From Alphaproteobacteria bacterium (GTDB lineage Bacteria; Pseudomonadota; Alphaproteobacteria; Acetobacterales; Acetobacteraceae), in assembly GCA_017307285.1 (NCBI GenBank), contig JAFKFI010000086.1:1-37150 (forward strand): 37,150 nt of DNA, written 5' to 3'. The notes under the pieces were generated by a model. That model was not told where the DNA came from. It did not search any database and saw only the letters and a program-made list of their open reading frames with translations. The translations under genes were made by a program, and so were the position numbers. Of the stretch, positions 23,841 through 32,077 are shown piece after piece; the first letter of the stretch is position 1, and the number at the start of each line of letters is the position of its first letter.

Positions 23841-25175
23841 TCAATTCCCCGCCACCGCCAGGCGGTTCGCCGCCCGCGTCCGGCCCATCAGCGGCAGCAG
23901 CTCGCGCAACTCCGGCCCCTGCTCCTCGCCGGTCAGCGCGAGGCGCAGCGGGTGGAACAAGGCCCGGCCCTTCCGCCCCGTCGCCGCGCGCAGCGCCTCG
24001 GTCCACGTCTTCCACACGCCATTGTCCCACGGCTCAGGCGGCAACACCGCCAGCGCCAGACGAAAAAACTCCTGCTCGCCCTCGATCACCGGCGGCACGA
24101 TGGTACCGGCCACCACGTCCCACCAGCCGCGCGCCTCGCCCAACAGGTCGAGATTGCCGCGCACCGCCAGCCAGAACGCCTCCGTGGCTCCTGCGGGCAG
24201 CCGGTCCGCCACTGCCGCGAACGGCAGCCCGTGCAGCACCCGGCGGTTCAGCGCGAGCAGCTGGGAGGGATCGAACCGGGCGGCGGAGTGCGAGACGTGC
24301 GATAGGTCGAAGCTCTCGACGAGCGCCGCCATCGGCAGCGGGCGCAGATCGTCGGATGAGCCGAGCCGCGCGAGATAGGCCGCGAGCGCTGTCGGCTCCA
24401 TCCCGTCCTGACGCAAGCTGCGCAGCGAAAGACTGTCGATCCGCTTCGACAGCTTTCCGCCTTCGGCGCCGGTCAACAACGGCAGATGCGCGAAGGCGGG
24501 TGCGGACGCGCCCAGCGCGGCGAACAGATCGATCTGCACCCCGGTATTGGTCACGTGATCCTCGCCGCGGATCAGGTGCGTGATTCCCGTCTCGATGTCG
24601 TCGACCACACTGGTAAAGATGTAGAGTGGCGTGCCGTCGGCACGGATCAGCACCGGATCGGACACCGACGGTAGCTTCACTTGCCTCCGCCCAAGCACGA
24701 GATCGTCCCACCCCACCGTGCTGTCCGACAGCAGAAAGCGCCAATACGGCCGCTTACCGCCGGCCTCCGCTGTCGCGCGCTGCTCCGGCGTCAGCTTGAG
24801 CATCGCCCGGTCGTAAACCGGTGCTCGACCGCGCTTGATCCGCATTTCCCGCTTGGCGCGCAGCTCCTCCTCGCTCTCGAAGCAGGGATAGAGCCGCCCG
24901 GCCTGCTTCAGTCGCTCCGCCGCCGCCGCATAGCGATCCATGCGGTCGGACTGGCGGAACTGGCCGTCCCATTCGAGGCCGAGCCACAGCAGATCCTGCG
25001 CGATCGCCGCCGCGTGCTCCGGGCGGCTGCGCTCCCGGTCGGTGTCGTCGAGCCGCAGCAGGAACTCCCCGCCATGCCGACGCGCGAACAGGAAATTGGC
25101 CAGCGCGATCCGCGCGTTCCCGACATGCAGCAGCCCCGTTGGGCTCGGCGCGAAGCGAACCTTGGGCGCGGTCAT
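23841..25175 (-). CDS. gltX: Glutamyl-tRNA synthetase
   Basis: A 444-residue class I synthetase that charges tRNA-Glu. It has the HIGH-type motif in FAPSPTGLLHVGNARIALANF, then LLRLDDTDRERS, the catalytic-domain block FTSVVDDIETGITHLIRGED, and the KMSKS-type loop GGKLSKRIDS. Alphaproteobacteria often carry two GluRS genes, one of which may be used for indirect Gln-tRNA formation; which type this is cannot be told from here. The start ATG (25173-25175) overlaps the stop of the preceding small gene in ATGA, so the two are co-translated. No motif defect seen. Confidence 0.95.
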   Translation of the reverse strand: MTAPKVRFAPSPTGLLHVGNARIALANFLFARRHGGEFLLRLDDTDRERSRPEHAAAIAQDLLWLGLEWDGQFRQSDRMDRYAAAAERLKQAGRLYPCFESEEELRAKREMRIKRGRAPVYDRAMLKLTPEQRATAEAGGKRPYWRFLLSDSTVGWDDLVLGRRQVKLPSVSDPVLIRADGTPLYIFTSVVDDIETGITHLIRGEDHVTNTGVQIDLFAALGASAPAFAHLPLLTGAEGGKLSKRIDSLSLRSLRQDGMEPTALAAYLARLGSSDDLRPLPMAALVESFDLSHVSHSAARFDPSQLLALNRRVLHGLPFAAVADRLPAGATEAFWLAVRGNLDLLGEARGWWDVVAGTIVPPVIEGEQEFFRLALAVLPPEPWDNGVWKTWTEALRAATGRKGRALFHPLRLALTGEEQGPELRELLPLMGRTRAANRLAVAGN

Positions 25176-25537
25176 TCGTCGGGTTCGTCCTCACCGATCC
25201 GGCGCGGGTCGAGCGCCCGCCAGTCCCGCTCCTCCCCGCTCGCCGGCCGGTCGACGAAGTCTCCAAGCTCCGTCGCGCTGCGCCAGCCCGCCTCGCCCGC
25301 GTCGACCACCTCGGCGTCCTCGCCATAGGCGAACCACGCCTCCAGCACGTCTTTGGTGCTGACCCCTGGCGCCCGGCAGCGTTCCACCGAATCACGCACA
25401 TAGGCGCGCGCGAAGGCGTTGGCCTGCATCAGCGTGGGAAACCCGCCCACCTCTTCCACCACGTTGTCCTGCGCCCCGCCCGAGAGATCGAGGATGCGAA
25501 CCCGCCATCCCCCCTCGGGCGCGAAAAGGTCGCTCAT
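25172..25537 (-). CDS. Small acidic protein of unknown function upstream of gltX
   Basis: A 121-residue soluble protein beginning MSDLFAPEGGWRVRILDLSG. It has a region with predicted alpha-helix (LMQANAFARAYVRDSVERC) and an acidic end (RRIGEDEPDE). I do not recognise a named family. Its stop overlaps the start of gltX by 4 bases (ATGA at 25172-25175), so it is expressed together with GluRS. The conserved-looking pattern N-A-F-A-R-x-Y-V-R-D-S-V-E in front of gltX suggests a conserved neighbour in related bacteria, but that is inference. There is no signal peptide or membrane segment. Confidence 0.7.
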   Translation of the reverse strand: MSDLFAPEGGWRVRILDLSGGAQDNVVEEVGGFPTLMQANAFARAYVRDSVERCRAPGVSTKDVLEAWFAYGEDAEVVDAGEAGWRSATELGDFVDRPASGEERDWRALDPRRIGEDEPDE

Positions 25538-25608
25538 GCGCGGCCGCGTGCTCCAATCATCATCGCGGGAACCTAGGCGCCCGCTCGCTCAGGTTCAACG
25601 CAAGCCGT

Positions 25609-25998
25609 TCAGCGCCAGATCACCGACACCCCGTGAGCGGCGAACACCGGGTCGATCGTGACGACGGAGAGATTTTCGATCCGGGACTGTGCGATCAACA
25701 TACGATCGAACGGGTCTTTGTGAATGCTATCCAACCGACCGGCGGCCAGTGCATGAGGCAGCGTGATCGGTAGAGGAGCAAACCTCACCTGGCCCATCCA
25801 TTCATCCACATTCGCGAGCAACGGGCCGCTCTCATCCCACTTGCCGCTGCGATGCTTGGTGGCGATTTCCCAGATGCTCGCCGCACTCACCAGGACGGGC
25901 ACATCGGGGTCACTGATCAGCCGCCGCGCCGCCTCGCCGAGCTGCCGTTTCCCAAGCAGCCACCAGACAAGAGCGTGAGTGTCGAGGAGAACCCTCAC
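25609..25998 (-). CDS. PIN-domain toxin (VapC-like)
   Basis: A 129-residue PIN-domain protein. MRVLLDTHALVWWLLG begins with the first active-site Asp (LLDTHA). SAASIWEIATKHRSGKW carries the conserved Glu, DPFDRMLIAQS the third acidic residue and VTIDPVFAAHGV the fourth. These acidic residues bind Mg2+ for RNA cleavage in this family. The gene overlaps the upstream antitoxin gene by 4 bases (25995-25998), the standard arrangement for a type II toxin-antitoxin pair. The toxin presumably cleaves tRNA or mRNA when the antitoxin is degraded. It is the last gene of this short operon; the upstream sequence is a shared promoter. Confidence 0.9.
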   Translation of the reverse strand: MRVLLDTHALVWWLLGKRQLGEAARRLISDPDVPVLVSAASIWEIATKHRSGKWDESGPLLANVDEWMGQVRFAPLPITLPHALAAGRLDSIHKDPFDRMLIAQSRIENLSVVTIDPVFAAHGVSVIWR

Positions 25999-26231
25999 TC
26001 CCAGTATTTCTGCTCGTCTTCCGGCAGCGGATCGAAAAAGAACTCATCCGGCAAATCGATGTTCAGGTGCGCCAGCAAGCCAGGCTGGCGCGGCGCCTTC
26101 TGCTCCACGGGCACGAGCCGCACCAGCGGCTTCCCGGCGCGCGCGATCACGATGTCCTCGCCCGCCGCCGCCCGGTCGACCAGTCGCGAGAGATGCGTCT
26201 TGGCATCGTATATGTTGACGGTTTCAGTCAT
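25995..26231 (-). CDS. Phd/YefM-family antitoxin
   Basis: A 78-residue protein, MTETVNIYDAKTHLSRLVDR, AAAGEDIVIARAGKPLVRLV, a typical Phd/YefM N-terminal DNA-binding domain. The C-terminal tail, ending DEFFFDPLPEDEQKYWE, would insert into the PIN toxin. The start ATG at 26231 follows a predicted -10 by about seven bases, so transcription may start at or very near the ATG, giving a leaderless mRNA. A short AGG lies 3-4 bases upstream but no proper ribosome binding site is seen. The antitoxin probably binds the dyad at 26251-26265. It sits directly behind the ABC permease gene, which ends in the same dyad. Confidence 0.88.
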   Translation of the reverse strand: MTETVNIYDAKTHLSRLVDRAAAGEDIVIARAGKPLVRLVPVEQKAPRQPGLLAHLNIDLPDEFFFDPLPEDEQKYWE

Positions 26232-26237
26232 CTGCCT

Positions 26238-26266
26238 AGACTAGATGGTCTGACCAATTTGGTCAA
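26238..26266 (-). promoter_or_regulatory. Operator and promoter of the Phd/PIN operon
   Basis: TGACCAA (26251-26257) and TTGGTCA (26259-26265) are perfect 7-bp arms around one T. On the minus strand a -35 TTGACC (26261-26266) and a -10 TAGTCT (26238-26243) are separated by 17 bases, so the operator overlaps the promoter. CTAG-A-CTAG at 26236-26244 is a second small palindrome on the -10. The TGA stop of the ABC permease (26263-26265) is part of the same dyad. Confidence 0.6.
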
Positions 26267-27108
26267 GCCTTGACGGACCCAGATGTCAGCCCTGCCACGT
26301 AGTGCTCGACGAAGAACGAGTAGATGATCGCCACCGGCACCGAGCCGAGCAACGCGGCCGCCATCAGTTGGCCCCAGTAGAACACGTCGCCCCGCACCAG
26401 CTCGGCGATGGCGCCCACCGGCACGGTGCGGACATCAGTATTGGTGAGGAAGATTAGCGCGTAGAGGAACTCGTTCTGCGCCAAGGTGAAGGCGAAGATG
26501 CCGGCCGAGATGAACCCCGGCGTGCAGAGCGGCAGGATTACCCGCACCATCGTCTGCGTCCGCGTCGCCCCGTCGATGCGCGCCGCATCCTCGAGGTCGC
26601 GCGGCACGGTCTTGAAATAGCCCATCAGCAGCCAGGCGCAGAACGGCACCAGCATCGTCGGATAGGTGAGGATCACCGAAGTCAGCGTGTTGCCGAGGCC
26701 GAGCCGATTGATGATGTCGGCCAGTGGAATGAACAGCAGCGGCTGCGGCACGAGATAGGTCGCCGCCACCGTGAAGGCGATCAGTGCGCCGCCGGGGAAA
26801 TTCATTCGCGCCAGCGGATAGGCGAGCATCGAGCCGAACACCAGCGAGATCGCCGTCGAGACCACCGCGATGATGGTGGTGTTCCACGTCCATTGCAGAA
26901 AGCTCGTCTCGGTCAGCAGGTCGACATAGTGCTTGAGGGTCGGGTGATGCACGATCAGCGGCATGACCTTGGTGCTGTAGAGTTCGGCGTTCGGCTTCAG
27001 CGAGGTGATCGCCATCCAATAGAACGGAAACAGCGTGACGATCAGGAAGAAGCCGAGCGGCAGCCAGAGCCGCAGCGCGCGTCCGGTCCAGCCATGCCCG
27101 TGAACCAT
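26263..27108 (-). CDS. Sugar-type ABC transporter permease (MalG/UgpE-like)
   Basis: A 281-residue inner-membrane protein with about six helices. It has the EAA-type coupling motif LEDAARIDGATRTQTMVRVILP that contacts the ATPase, and the C-terminal end VEHYVAGLTSGSVKA is typical of the MalG group. The start is ATG at 27108, which shares one base with the TGA stop of the first permease (TGATG at 27106-27110), so translation is coupled. With the second permease it forms the transmembrane pore. Substrate depends on the binding proteins upstream, whose ligand is unknown. The stop is embedded in the promoter of the downstream toxin-antitoxin operon, but the C-terminus has the usual length. Confidence 0.93.
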   Translation of the reverse strand: MVHGHGWTGRALRLWLPLGFFLIVTLFPFYWMAITSLKPNAELYSTKVMPLIVHHPTLKHYVDLLTETSFLQWTWNTTIIAVVSTAISLVFGSMLAYPLARMNFPGGALIAFTVAATYLVPQPLLFIPLADIINRLGLGNTLTSVILTYPTMLVPFCAWLLMGYFKTVPRDLEDAARIDGATRTQTMVRVILPLCTPGFISAGIFAFTLAQNEFLYALIFLTNTDVRTVPVGAIAELVRGDVFYWGQLMAAALLGSVPVAIIYSFFVEHYVAGLTSGSVKA

Positions 27109-28043
27109 CAGCGTCTCCGCATGTAGAAGGCGAGCCCGGCAATCACCACCGCGAGCGCGGGTAGCATGGCGAGTGCCACCGAAGCACCGAGCCCGAACTG
27201 CCCCGCCCCCATCGCGATGTCGAAAGCGTAGGTAGCGAACAGATGCGTCGCGTTGGCCGGGCCGCCGCGGGTCAGCACGTACACTAGTTGGAAGTCCGAA
27301 AACGTGAAGATCACCGAGAACAGGGTGACAATGAAGATCACCGGCATCAGCAGCGGCAGCGTGATGTAGCGGAACCGCGCCCACGTCCCCGCCCCGTCGA
27401 TCACCGCCGCCTCGTGCAGGTCGGGCGGGATGGTTTGCAACCCGGCGAGCAAGGTGATGCCGTAGAAAGGCAGCCCGCGCCAAGTGTTGATCATGATGAG
27501 CGAGAACATCGCGAGGCTCGGGTTGCCGAGCCATGCGGGGCCAGGGCGCGGCAAGCCGAACTGGAACATCACCCAGTTCACCACGCTGAAAGACGGGTCC
27601 AATATCCACATCCACGCCACGGTGCTGAGCACGGTCGGCACGATGAAGGGCAGCAGCATCACCGCGCGAATGACGTTCTTCGCCGGGAACACTTGGTTCA
27701 TCACCAGCGCCATTCCGAGCCCGCCGACCGCCTTCAGCAATGTCGCGCAGAACGTGTAGAGGAAGGTGTTGCGCGCCACCTGCCAGAACACCGGGTCGTG
27801 GAAATTGGTGACGAAGTTCTTGAGCCCGATAAAGGTGCCGGCATGCGCCACCGGCCGGTCCTCAAGGCTGAGCAGAATGCCGTAGACGAACGGGTACCCG
27901 ACGAGGGCGATCAGGAACAGCAGCGGCGGAATGATCATCAGCCAGGCGAACACCGGCTCGCGCTCGGTCCAATGCCGGAACCCCCGCCGCCGACGGCGTA
28001 CGGTGATCGAGGGCACGGCGAGCGTAGCGGCTTGGCTGGGCAC
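27108..28043 (-). CDS. Sugar-type ABC transporter permease (MalF/UgpA-like)
   Basis: A 311-residue membrane protein: a cytoplasmic N-terminus rich in Arg (RRRRRGFRHW), a first helix FAWLMIIPPLLFLIALVGYP, and further helices to the end. The EAA loop reads PPDLHEAAVIDGAGTWARFR, in the position that docks the ATPase. Such proteins form heterodimers with the MalG-like partner encoded next. It begins 9 bases after the first binding-protein gene ends and overlaps the next permease by one base, so it belongs to one operon. No gene for the ATP-hydrolysing subunit occurs in this cluster. Confidence 0.93.
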   Translation of the reverse strand: MPSQAATLAVPSITVRRRRRGFRHWTEREPVFAWLMIIPPLLFLIALVGYPFVYGILLSLEDRPVAHAGTFIGLKNFVTNFHDPVFWQVARNTFLYTFCATLLKAVGGLGMALVMNQVFPAKNVIRAVMLLPFIVPTVLSTVAWMWILDPSFSVVNWVMFQFGLPRPGPAWLGNPSLAMFSLIMINTWRGLPFYGITLLAGLQTIPPDLHEAAVIDGAGTWARFRYITLPLLMPVIFIVTLFSVIFTFSDFQLVYVLTRGGPANATHLFATYAFDIAMGAGQFGLGASVALAMLPALAVVIAGLAFYMRRR

Positions 28044-28052
28044 GGCTGGACC

Positions 28053-29357
28053 TCAGGCCACCCGATAGATCTGCTTCAGCTGCGCCACCGCCTGGGCGAT
28101 CACGTCCTTGGTCGACGCACCCGCACAAGCCTTGGCGAACATGTCGACCACGACGTATTTCGCCACGCTCTCCGACGACGCCCGGCTGATCGGCGCCGGC
28201 CAGCCGGGCAGGTGCGAGGTCGCGATCGAATCGCGATACGGTACCCAACGCGGATCGGTCGACCACATCGGCGCATTGTCATAGGCGTGCAGGTAGGGCG
28301 CGTAGTACGTCTCCGCCGACGCATACCATGCGCCCACCTGCTCGGGCTGCATCAGCCACCGCAGGAACTCCCGCGCCGCCTCGGGGTCCGGCGTGTGGGT
28401 GAAGATCGAATGGCTCCAGGGCGCCAGGATATGGAACCGCTGTCCGGTCGGGCCCTTGGGGTTGAGCGCGTGTTGCGTCACCTTGGCGATATCGGGGAAA
28501 TCGCGCTTGGCGACGAACAGGATGCTGGCGGCGTTGTTGGTGCAGCAGATCTGCTCACTGAACCACGCCTTGTTGTTGTTGGCGTCGGTCCAGCCCAGCA
28601 CCTCCTCGTTCATCGTCTGCTTGAACAGCTTGCGCGCCATGTCGATCGCGCGCGCCGTCTCATCGCTGTCGATCGCCACCGTCTTGCCGTCCGGCTCCAT
28701 CTCCTTGCCGCCATAGGACCACAGCAATGGATAGAGCCAGCCGTGATTGTCGCCGAAGCCGTGGCCGAGCTCGAACCCGATCGGGTGGCCGGCGGCCTTC
28801 AGCTTGGTCCCCGCTTCCAGCAATTCGTCCCAAGTCTCCGGGAACTTGTCGTAGCCCGCCTCGTGAAACCAGTCCTGCCGCCAGCACATCAGCTGGCCGA
28901 CATTGCCGAATGGCACCGCCTTCCAGGTTCCGCCGACAATCACCGCCTCCTTCGCGGCGTCATACCAGCCGCCGTTCTTCTCGCCCGCTTCCTTGGCAAT
29001 GCCACCGACATCGAGGTACTTTTCGTTGTAGAGGAACGGCCAGGTGAAGAAGTTAAGCGTAAGATCGGGGCCGGAGCCGGTCTCTGCCACTGTCGCGACA
29101 CGGGTTTGTAGCCCCCCGACACTGGCGAGTTCGTAATTCACCTTGATGCCGGTGGCCTTCTCATAGGCTGGTGCCAAGTTCTTCTGGAAAAACTGGTCAT
29201 ACGCCTTGATGAACGAGCTCTCATGCATCAGGCTCAGTGTCTTGGTCGCACTCCATCCCGCCGCCGGCCCGAACGCACTGCCGACCGTGCCAACCGCCGC
29301 CGCCTTGAGGAAATCCCGCCGCGACCCGGCAAAGATGTTCCGCTCACTTCCAGCCAT
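28053..29357 (-). CDS. Extracellular solute-binding protein 1 of the ABC importer
   Basis: A 434-residue family 1 solute-binding protein. It carries a Tat signal: SRRDFLKAAAVGTVGSAFGP, with the twin Arg at residues 13 and 14, so the folded protein is exported. The mature part has the expected alternating alpha/beta core (ETWDELLEAGTKLKAAG, GFELGHGFGDNHGWLYPLLW) and many aromatic residues that could line a sugar site. It is about 82% identical to the second binding protein upstream (355 of 434 positions by hand count, no gaps), and the last 75 residues are the most alike. It is read directly before the two permease genes. Ligand is unknown; a sugar or sugar alcohol is likely for this transporter class. 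Confidence 0.92.
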   Translation of the reverse strand: MAGSERNIFAGSRRDFLKAAAVGTVGSAFGPAAGWSATKTLSLMHESSFIKAYDQFFQKNLAPAYEKATGIKVNYELASVGGLQTRVATVAETGSGPDLTLNFFTWPFLYNEKYLDVGGIAKEAGEKNGGWYDAAKEAVIVGGTWKAVPFGNVGQLMCWRQDWFHEAGYDKFPETWDELLEAGTKLKAAGHPIGFELGHGFGDNHGWLYPLLWSYGGKEMEPDGKTVAIDSDETARAIDMARKLFKQTMNEEVLGWTDANNNKAWFSEQICCTNNAASILFVAKRDFPDIAKVTQHALNPKGPTGQRFHILAPWSHSIFTHTPDPEAAREFLRWLMQPEQVGAWYASAETYYAPYLHAYDNAPMWSTDPRWVPYRDSIATSHLPGWPAPISRASSESVAKYVVVDMFAKACAGASTKDVIAQAVAQLKQIYRVA

Positions 29358-29420
29358 GATTCCCCCGTTTTATTTTTATCCCGCAACATCACGGGCGCAC
29401 GCCGCGACTGTTGCGGGTTC

Positions 29421-29450
29421 AGGCTAGGGGGCGGGCTTCGAGGAAGTCAA
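29421..29450 (-). promoter_or_regulatory. Promoter copy in front of binding protein 1
   Basis: On the minus strand TTGACT (29445-29450) and TAGCCT (29421-29426) are 18 bases apart, a sigma-70-type promoter, with about 63 bases from the -10 to the ATG. The same sequence and spacing occurs exactly 1433 bp upstream before the second binding-protein gene. Conservation of the boxes in both copies supports their function. Confidence 0.55.
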
Positions 29451-29485
29451 TCTTCGTGCGGCGAGGACCGGAGTGAGGGGTCCAC

Positions 29486-30790
29486 TCAAGTCACCCGATA
29501 GATCTGCTTCAACTGCGTCGCGGCCTGCGCGATCACGTCCTTGGTCGACGTGCCCGCGCAGGCCTTGGCGAACATGTCGACCACCACCAATTTCGCGACA
29601 CTCTCCGACGACGCGCGGCTGATCGGCGCGGGCCAGCCGGGCAGATGTGAGGTGGCGATCGAATCGCGATACGGCACCCAGCGCGGATCGGTCGACCACA
29701 TCGGGGCATTGTCGTAGGCGTGCAGGTAAGGCGCATAGTAGCTGTCGCCAGCAGCATACCAGGCGGATACCTGCTCAGGCTGCATCAACCAGCGCAGGAA
29801 GGCGCGCGCTGCCTCCGGCTCCTTGCTGTGCGAGAAGATCGAGTGGCTCCACGGGTTCAACATATGGAAGCGCGCGCCCGTCGGCCCCCTGGGATTGAGC
29901 GCGTGCTGTGTGACCTTGGCGATGTCGGGGAAATCCCGTTTCCCGACATAGAGTATGCTGGCCGCGTTGTTGGTACAGGAGATCTGCTCACTGAACCAAG
30001 CCTCGTTGTTGTTGGTGTCAGTCCAGCCGAGAACTTCGTCGGTCATTGTCTCCTTGAACAGTCGCCGGCAATAGTCAACGGCGTGCGCCGTTCCGTCTGA
30101 ATCGATCGCGATCCTCTTGCCGTCCGGCTCCATTTCCTTTCCGCCATAGGACCATAACAGCGGATAAAGCCAGCCGTGATTGTCGCCGAAGCCGTGGCCG
30201 AGCTCGAAGCCCATCGGATGGCCGTTCTTCTTCAGCTTGATCCCAGCTTGCAGCAGCTCGTCCCAGGTGTCGGGGAATGTGTCGTAGCCGGCCTCCTTGA
30301 ACCAGTCCTGCCGCCAGCACATGAGCTGGCCGATGTTGGCGAACGGCACCGCCTTCCAGACACCGCCGACAATGACTGCCTCCTTCGCGGAATCGTACCA
30401 GCCGCCGTTCTCGCGCCCGGCATCCTCGGCGATGTCGCCGACGTCGAGGTATTTCTCTCCGTAGAGAAATGGCCAGCTGAAGGCGTTGCAGGTGATGTCC
30501 GGCCCGTTGCCGGTCTCGGCGACGGTCGCAACCCGCGTTTGCAGGCCGCCGACGCTGGTGAGCTCGTAATTGACCCTTACCCCGGTCGCATTCTCGTAGG
30601 CGGGCGCCAGCTTGCGCTGAAAGAACTCGTCATATGCCTTGATGAACGAGCTGGGATGCATGAAGCCGATTGTTTTGGCCTGGCCCCGTCCGGCTACCGG
30701 CCCGAACGCGCTGCCGACCGCCCCGATAGCGGCCGCCTTCAGGAAGTCGCGTCGCGATCCGGCGAAGATGTTCCGCCCGTTCCGCGCCAT
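29486..30790 (-). CDS. Extracellular solute-binding protein 2 (tandem duplicate)
   Basis: A 434-residue protein with the same layout as the neighbouring binding protein, including a Tat signal SRRDFLKAAAIGAVGSAFGP. Of 434 positions about 79 differ, concentrated in the first two thirds (for example LSLMHES versus IGFMHPS, TLNFFTW versus TCNAFSW), whereas the last 75 residues differ at only 5. Changes near the likely ligand cleft (for example FFTW to AFSW) may give a different or wider substrate range. The duplication unit is 1433 bp and includes the promoter. It stands first in the operon after the nicotinate phosphoribosyltransferase-like gene. There is no sign of decay; both copies are intact. 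Confidence 0.92.
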   Translation of the reverse strand: MARNGRNIFAGSRRDFLKAAAIGAVGSAFGPVAGRGQAKTIGFMHPSSFIKAYDEFFQRKLAPAYENATGVRVNYELTSVGGLQTRVATVAETGNGPDITCNAFSWPFLYGEKYLDVGDIAEDAGRENGGWYDSAKEAVIVGGVWKAVPFANIGQLMCWRQDWFKEAGYDTFPDTWDELLQAGIKLKKNGHPMGFELGHGFGDNHGWLYPLLWSYGGKEMEPDGKRIAIDSDGTAHAVDYCRRLFKETMTDEVLGWTDTNNNEAWFSEQISCTNNAASILYVGKRDFPDIAKVTQHALNPRGPTGARFHMLNPWSHSIFSHSKEPEAARAFLRWLMQPEQVSAWYAAGDSYYAPYLHAYDNAPMWSTDPRWVPYRDSIATSHLPGWPAPISRASSESVAKLVVVDMFAKACAGTSTKDVIAQAATQLKQIYRVT

Positions 30791-30853
30791 GCCTGCCTCA
30801 CTTCATTTGCGGTCGGGAACTTCGCGGGCGCACGGAGTGCCCGTTGCGCGTTC

Positions 30854-30883
30854 AGGCTAGGAGGCTCGCTTCGCGGAAGTCAA
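30854..30883 (-). promoter_or_regulatory. Promoter copy in front of binding protein 2
   Basis: TTGACT (30878-30883) and TAGCCT (30854-30859) with 18 bases between them, on the minus strand, identical in boxes and spacing to the one before binding protein 1. The TGA stop of the nicotinate phosphoribosyltransferase-like gene (30880-30882) lies inside the -35 box. So the ABC operon promoter begins right where the upstream gene ends. Confidence 0.55.
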
Positions 30884-32067
30884 TCTTCGTGCGACGGGCG
30901 GTTCGTTCCGCGCTTGCGCGCGCCGTTGCGCCGGAGCAGGAACTCGCGGCCCACCTTGACCATCGGCACACCGTCGTAATCGACGATATCGGCAGTGGCG
31001 TAGGTCTCGGCCCAGCTGTCGGGGATGAAGCTGCCGGTACCGACCACGTCGATCGGCGCGCGTGCATCCGCCATAACCCGGCATTTGTCAGTGCCGAAGC
31101 CCGACGAGACGACGATCCGCACGCGCTTGTATCCGGCGGCGTCCAGCGCTTCGCGCATGCGCCAGATCGAGGCGGCGGAGACGCCCGTGCCCACCAGGTA
31201 ACGAAGCTCGGTGTCACTCCGATAGCGGCGGATCGCGCCCGGCGCGTGGCGCTCCAGCACGGCGTAGCTCTCCGCCGGATCGAGCCCTTCGAGGAACCGC
31301 CCGCCATGCGTGTCGAGCCGGAAAGAGAGCTGCCCGGCCGCGGCAAGTTCGGGGAAGCGGGCGCAGACCGCCAGCCCATCGGAAATCTCCCGGCCGAAAT
31401 AATCCACCAGGACCGTCATCGGCTCGTCGGGGAAGGTCTCGCGGAACATCTCGGCAGCGCGCACCGTGGAACCGGCGTAGCCGATCAGGGAATGTGGCAT
31501 GGTGCCGAGCCCGCGCGCCGCGCCGAACCAATGCGCCGTGCCGTCATTGGCGTTGCCGACGAACCCCCGCGCGCCTTCCTCGCGCGCCGCCGCGCTGCCG
31601 ACCGAGCAGGCGTAAGCGATGATGTCCTGCATCTCGGCGCCGGCGCAGTGCCGCGCCTCCATCGCCAGGAACGCAACCGAGGGCAGCGCCAGGCACATTT
31701 GATAGGCGTTGTGCGCGGCGACGCAGGCCGGCCCGAGCTTCTGCAGCAGGATCGTCTCGAGATCGGAAAGCGCGATGAAGCTTCCGGTGATGTAGACGAT
31801 CGGCTCGCCGGCGCCGACCCATGTGCCCTCGGGATACACCACGTCGAGATCGAACGCGGTACCTCGCGCGGCGGAGACCGTCCCGAGCCAGTCGAGCATC
31901 AGCCTTGGCGCGGAGATCACCGGGCGGCGCAGGAACACCGCGTAGGTGACGCGCTTGTCGCCGAACCGCTCGACGATCCGACGGGTGCGGACGAAGTAAG
32001 TGTCGCTCCGGGCGGCGATATCCGCCTCCAAAGCCGCCCTACCGCCGCCCTCCCCGCCGGCGTCCAT
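30880..32067 (-). CDS. Nicotinate phosphoribosyltransferase-like protein
   Basis: A 395-residue enzyme of the NAPRTase/quinolinate-type fold. Conserved-looking blocks are RDTYF-type start (ARSDTYFVRTRRIVERF), FVGNANDGTAHWFGAARGLG followed by TMPHS (the catalytic-His loop), LSFRLDTHGGRFLEGLD, and VSSGFGTDKC, in which family members bind PRPP and nicotinate. It is likely to make nicotinate mononucleotide for NAD salvage. The start ATG at 32067 is 10 bases after the stop of the DAHP synthase gene, so they may be one transcript. The link between aromatic synthesis and NAD salvage is probably only positional. Confidence 0.82.
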   Translation of the reverse strand: MDAGGEGGGRAALEADIAARSDTYFVRTRRIVERFGDKRVTYAVFLRRPVISAPRLMLDWLGTVSAARGTAFDLDVVYPEGTWVGAGEPIVYITGSFIALSDLETILLQKLGPACVAAHNAYQMCLALPSVAFLAMEARHCAGAEMQDIIAYACSVGSAAAREEGARGFVGNANDGTAHWFGAARGLGTMPHSLIGYAGSTVRAAEMFRETFPDEPMTVLVDYFGREISDGLAVCARFPELAAAGQLSFRLDTHGGRFLEGLDPAESYAVLERHAPGAIRRYRSDTELRYLVGTGVSAASIWRMREALDAAGYKRVRIVVSSGFGTDKCRVMADARAPIDVVGTGSFIPDSWAETYATADIVDYDGVPMVKVGREFLLRRNGARKRGTNRPSHED

Positions 32068-32077
32068 GCTGCGGGCC

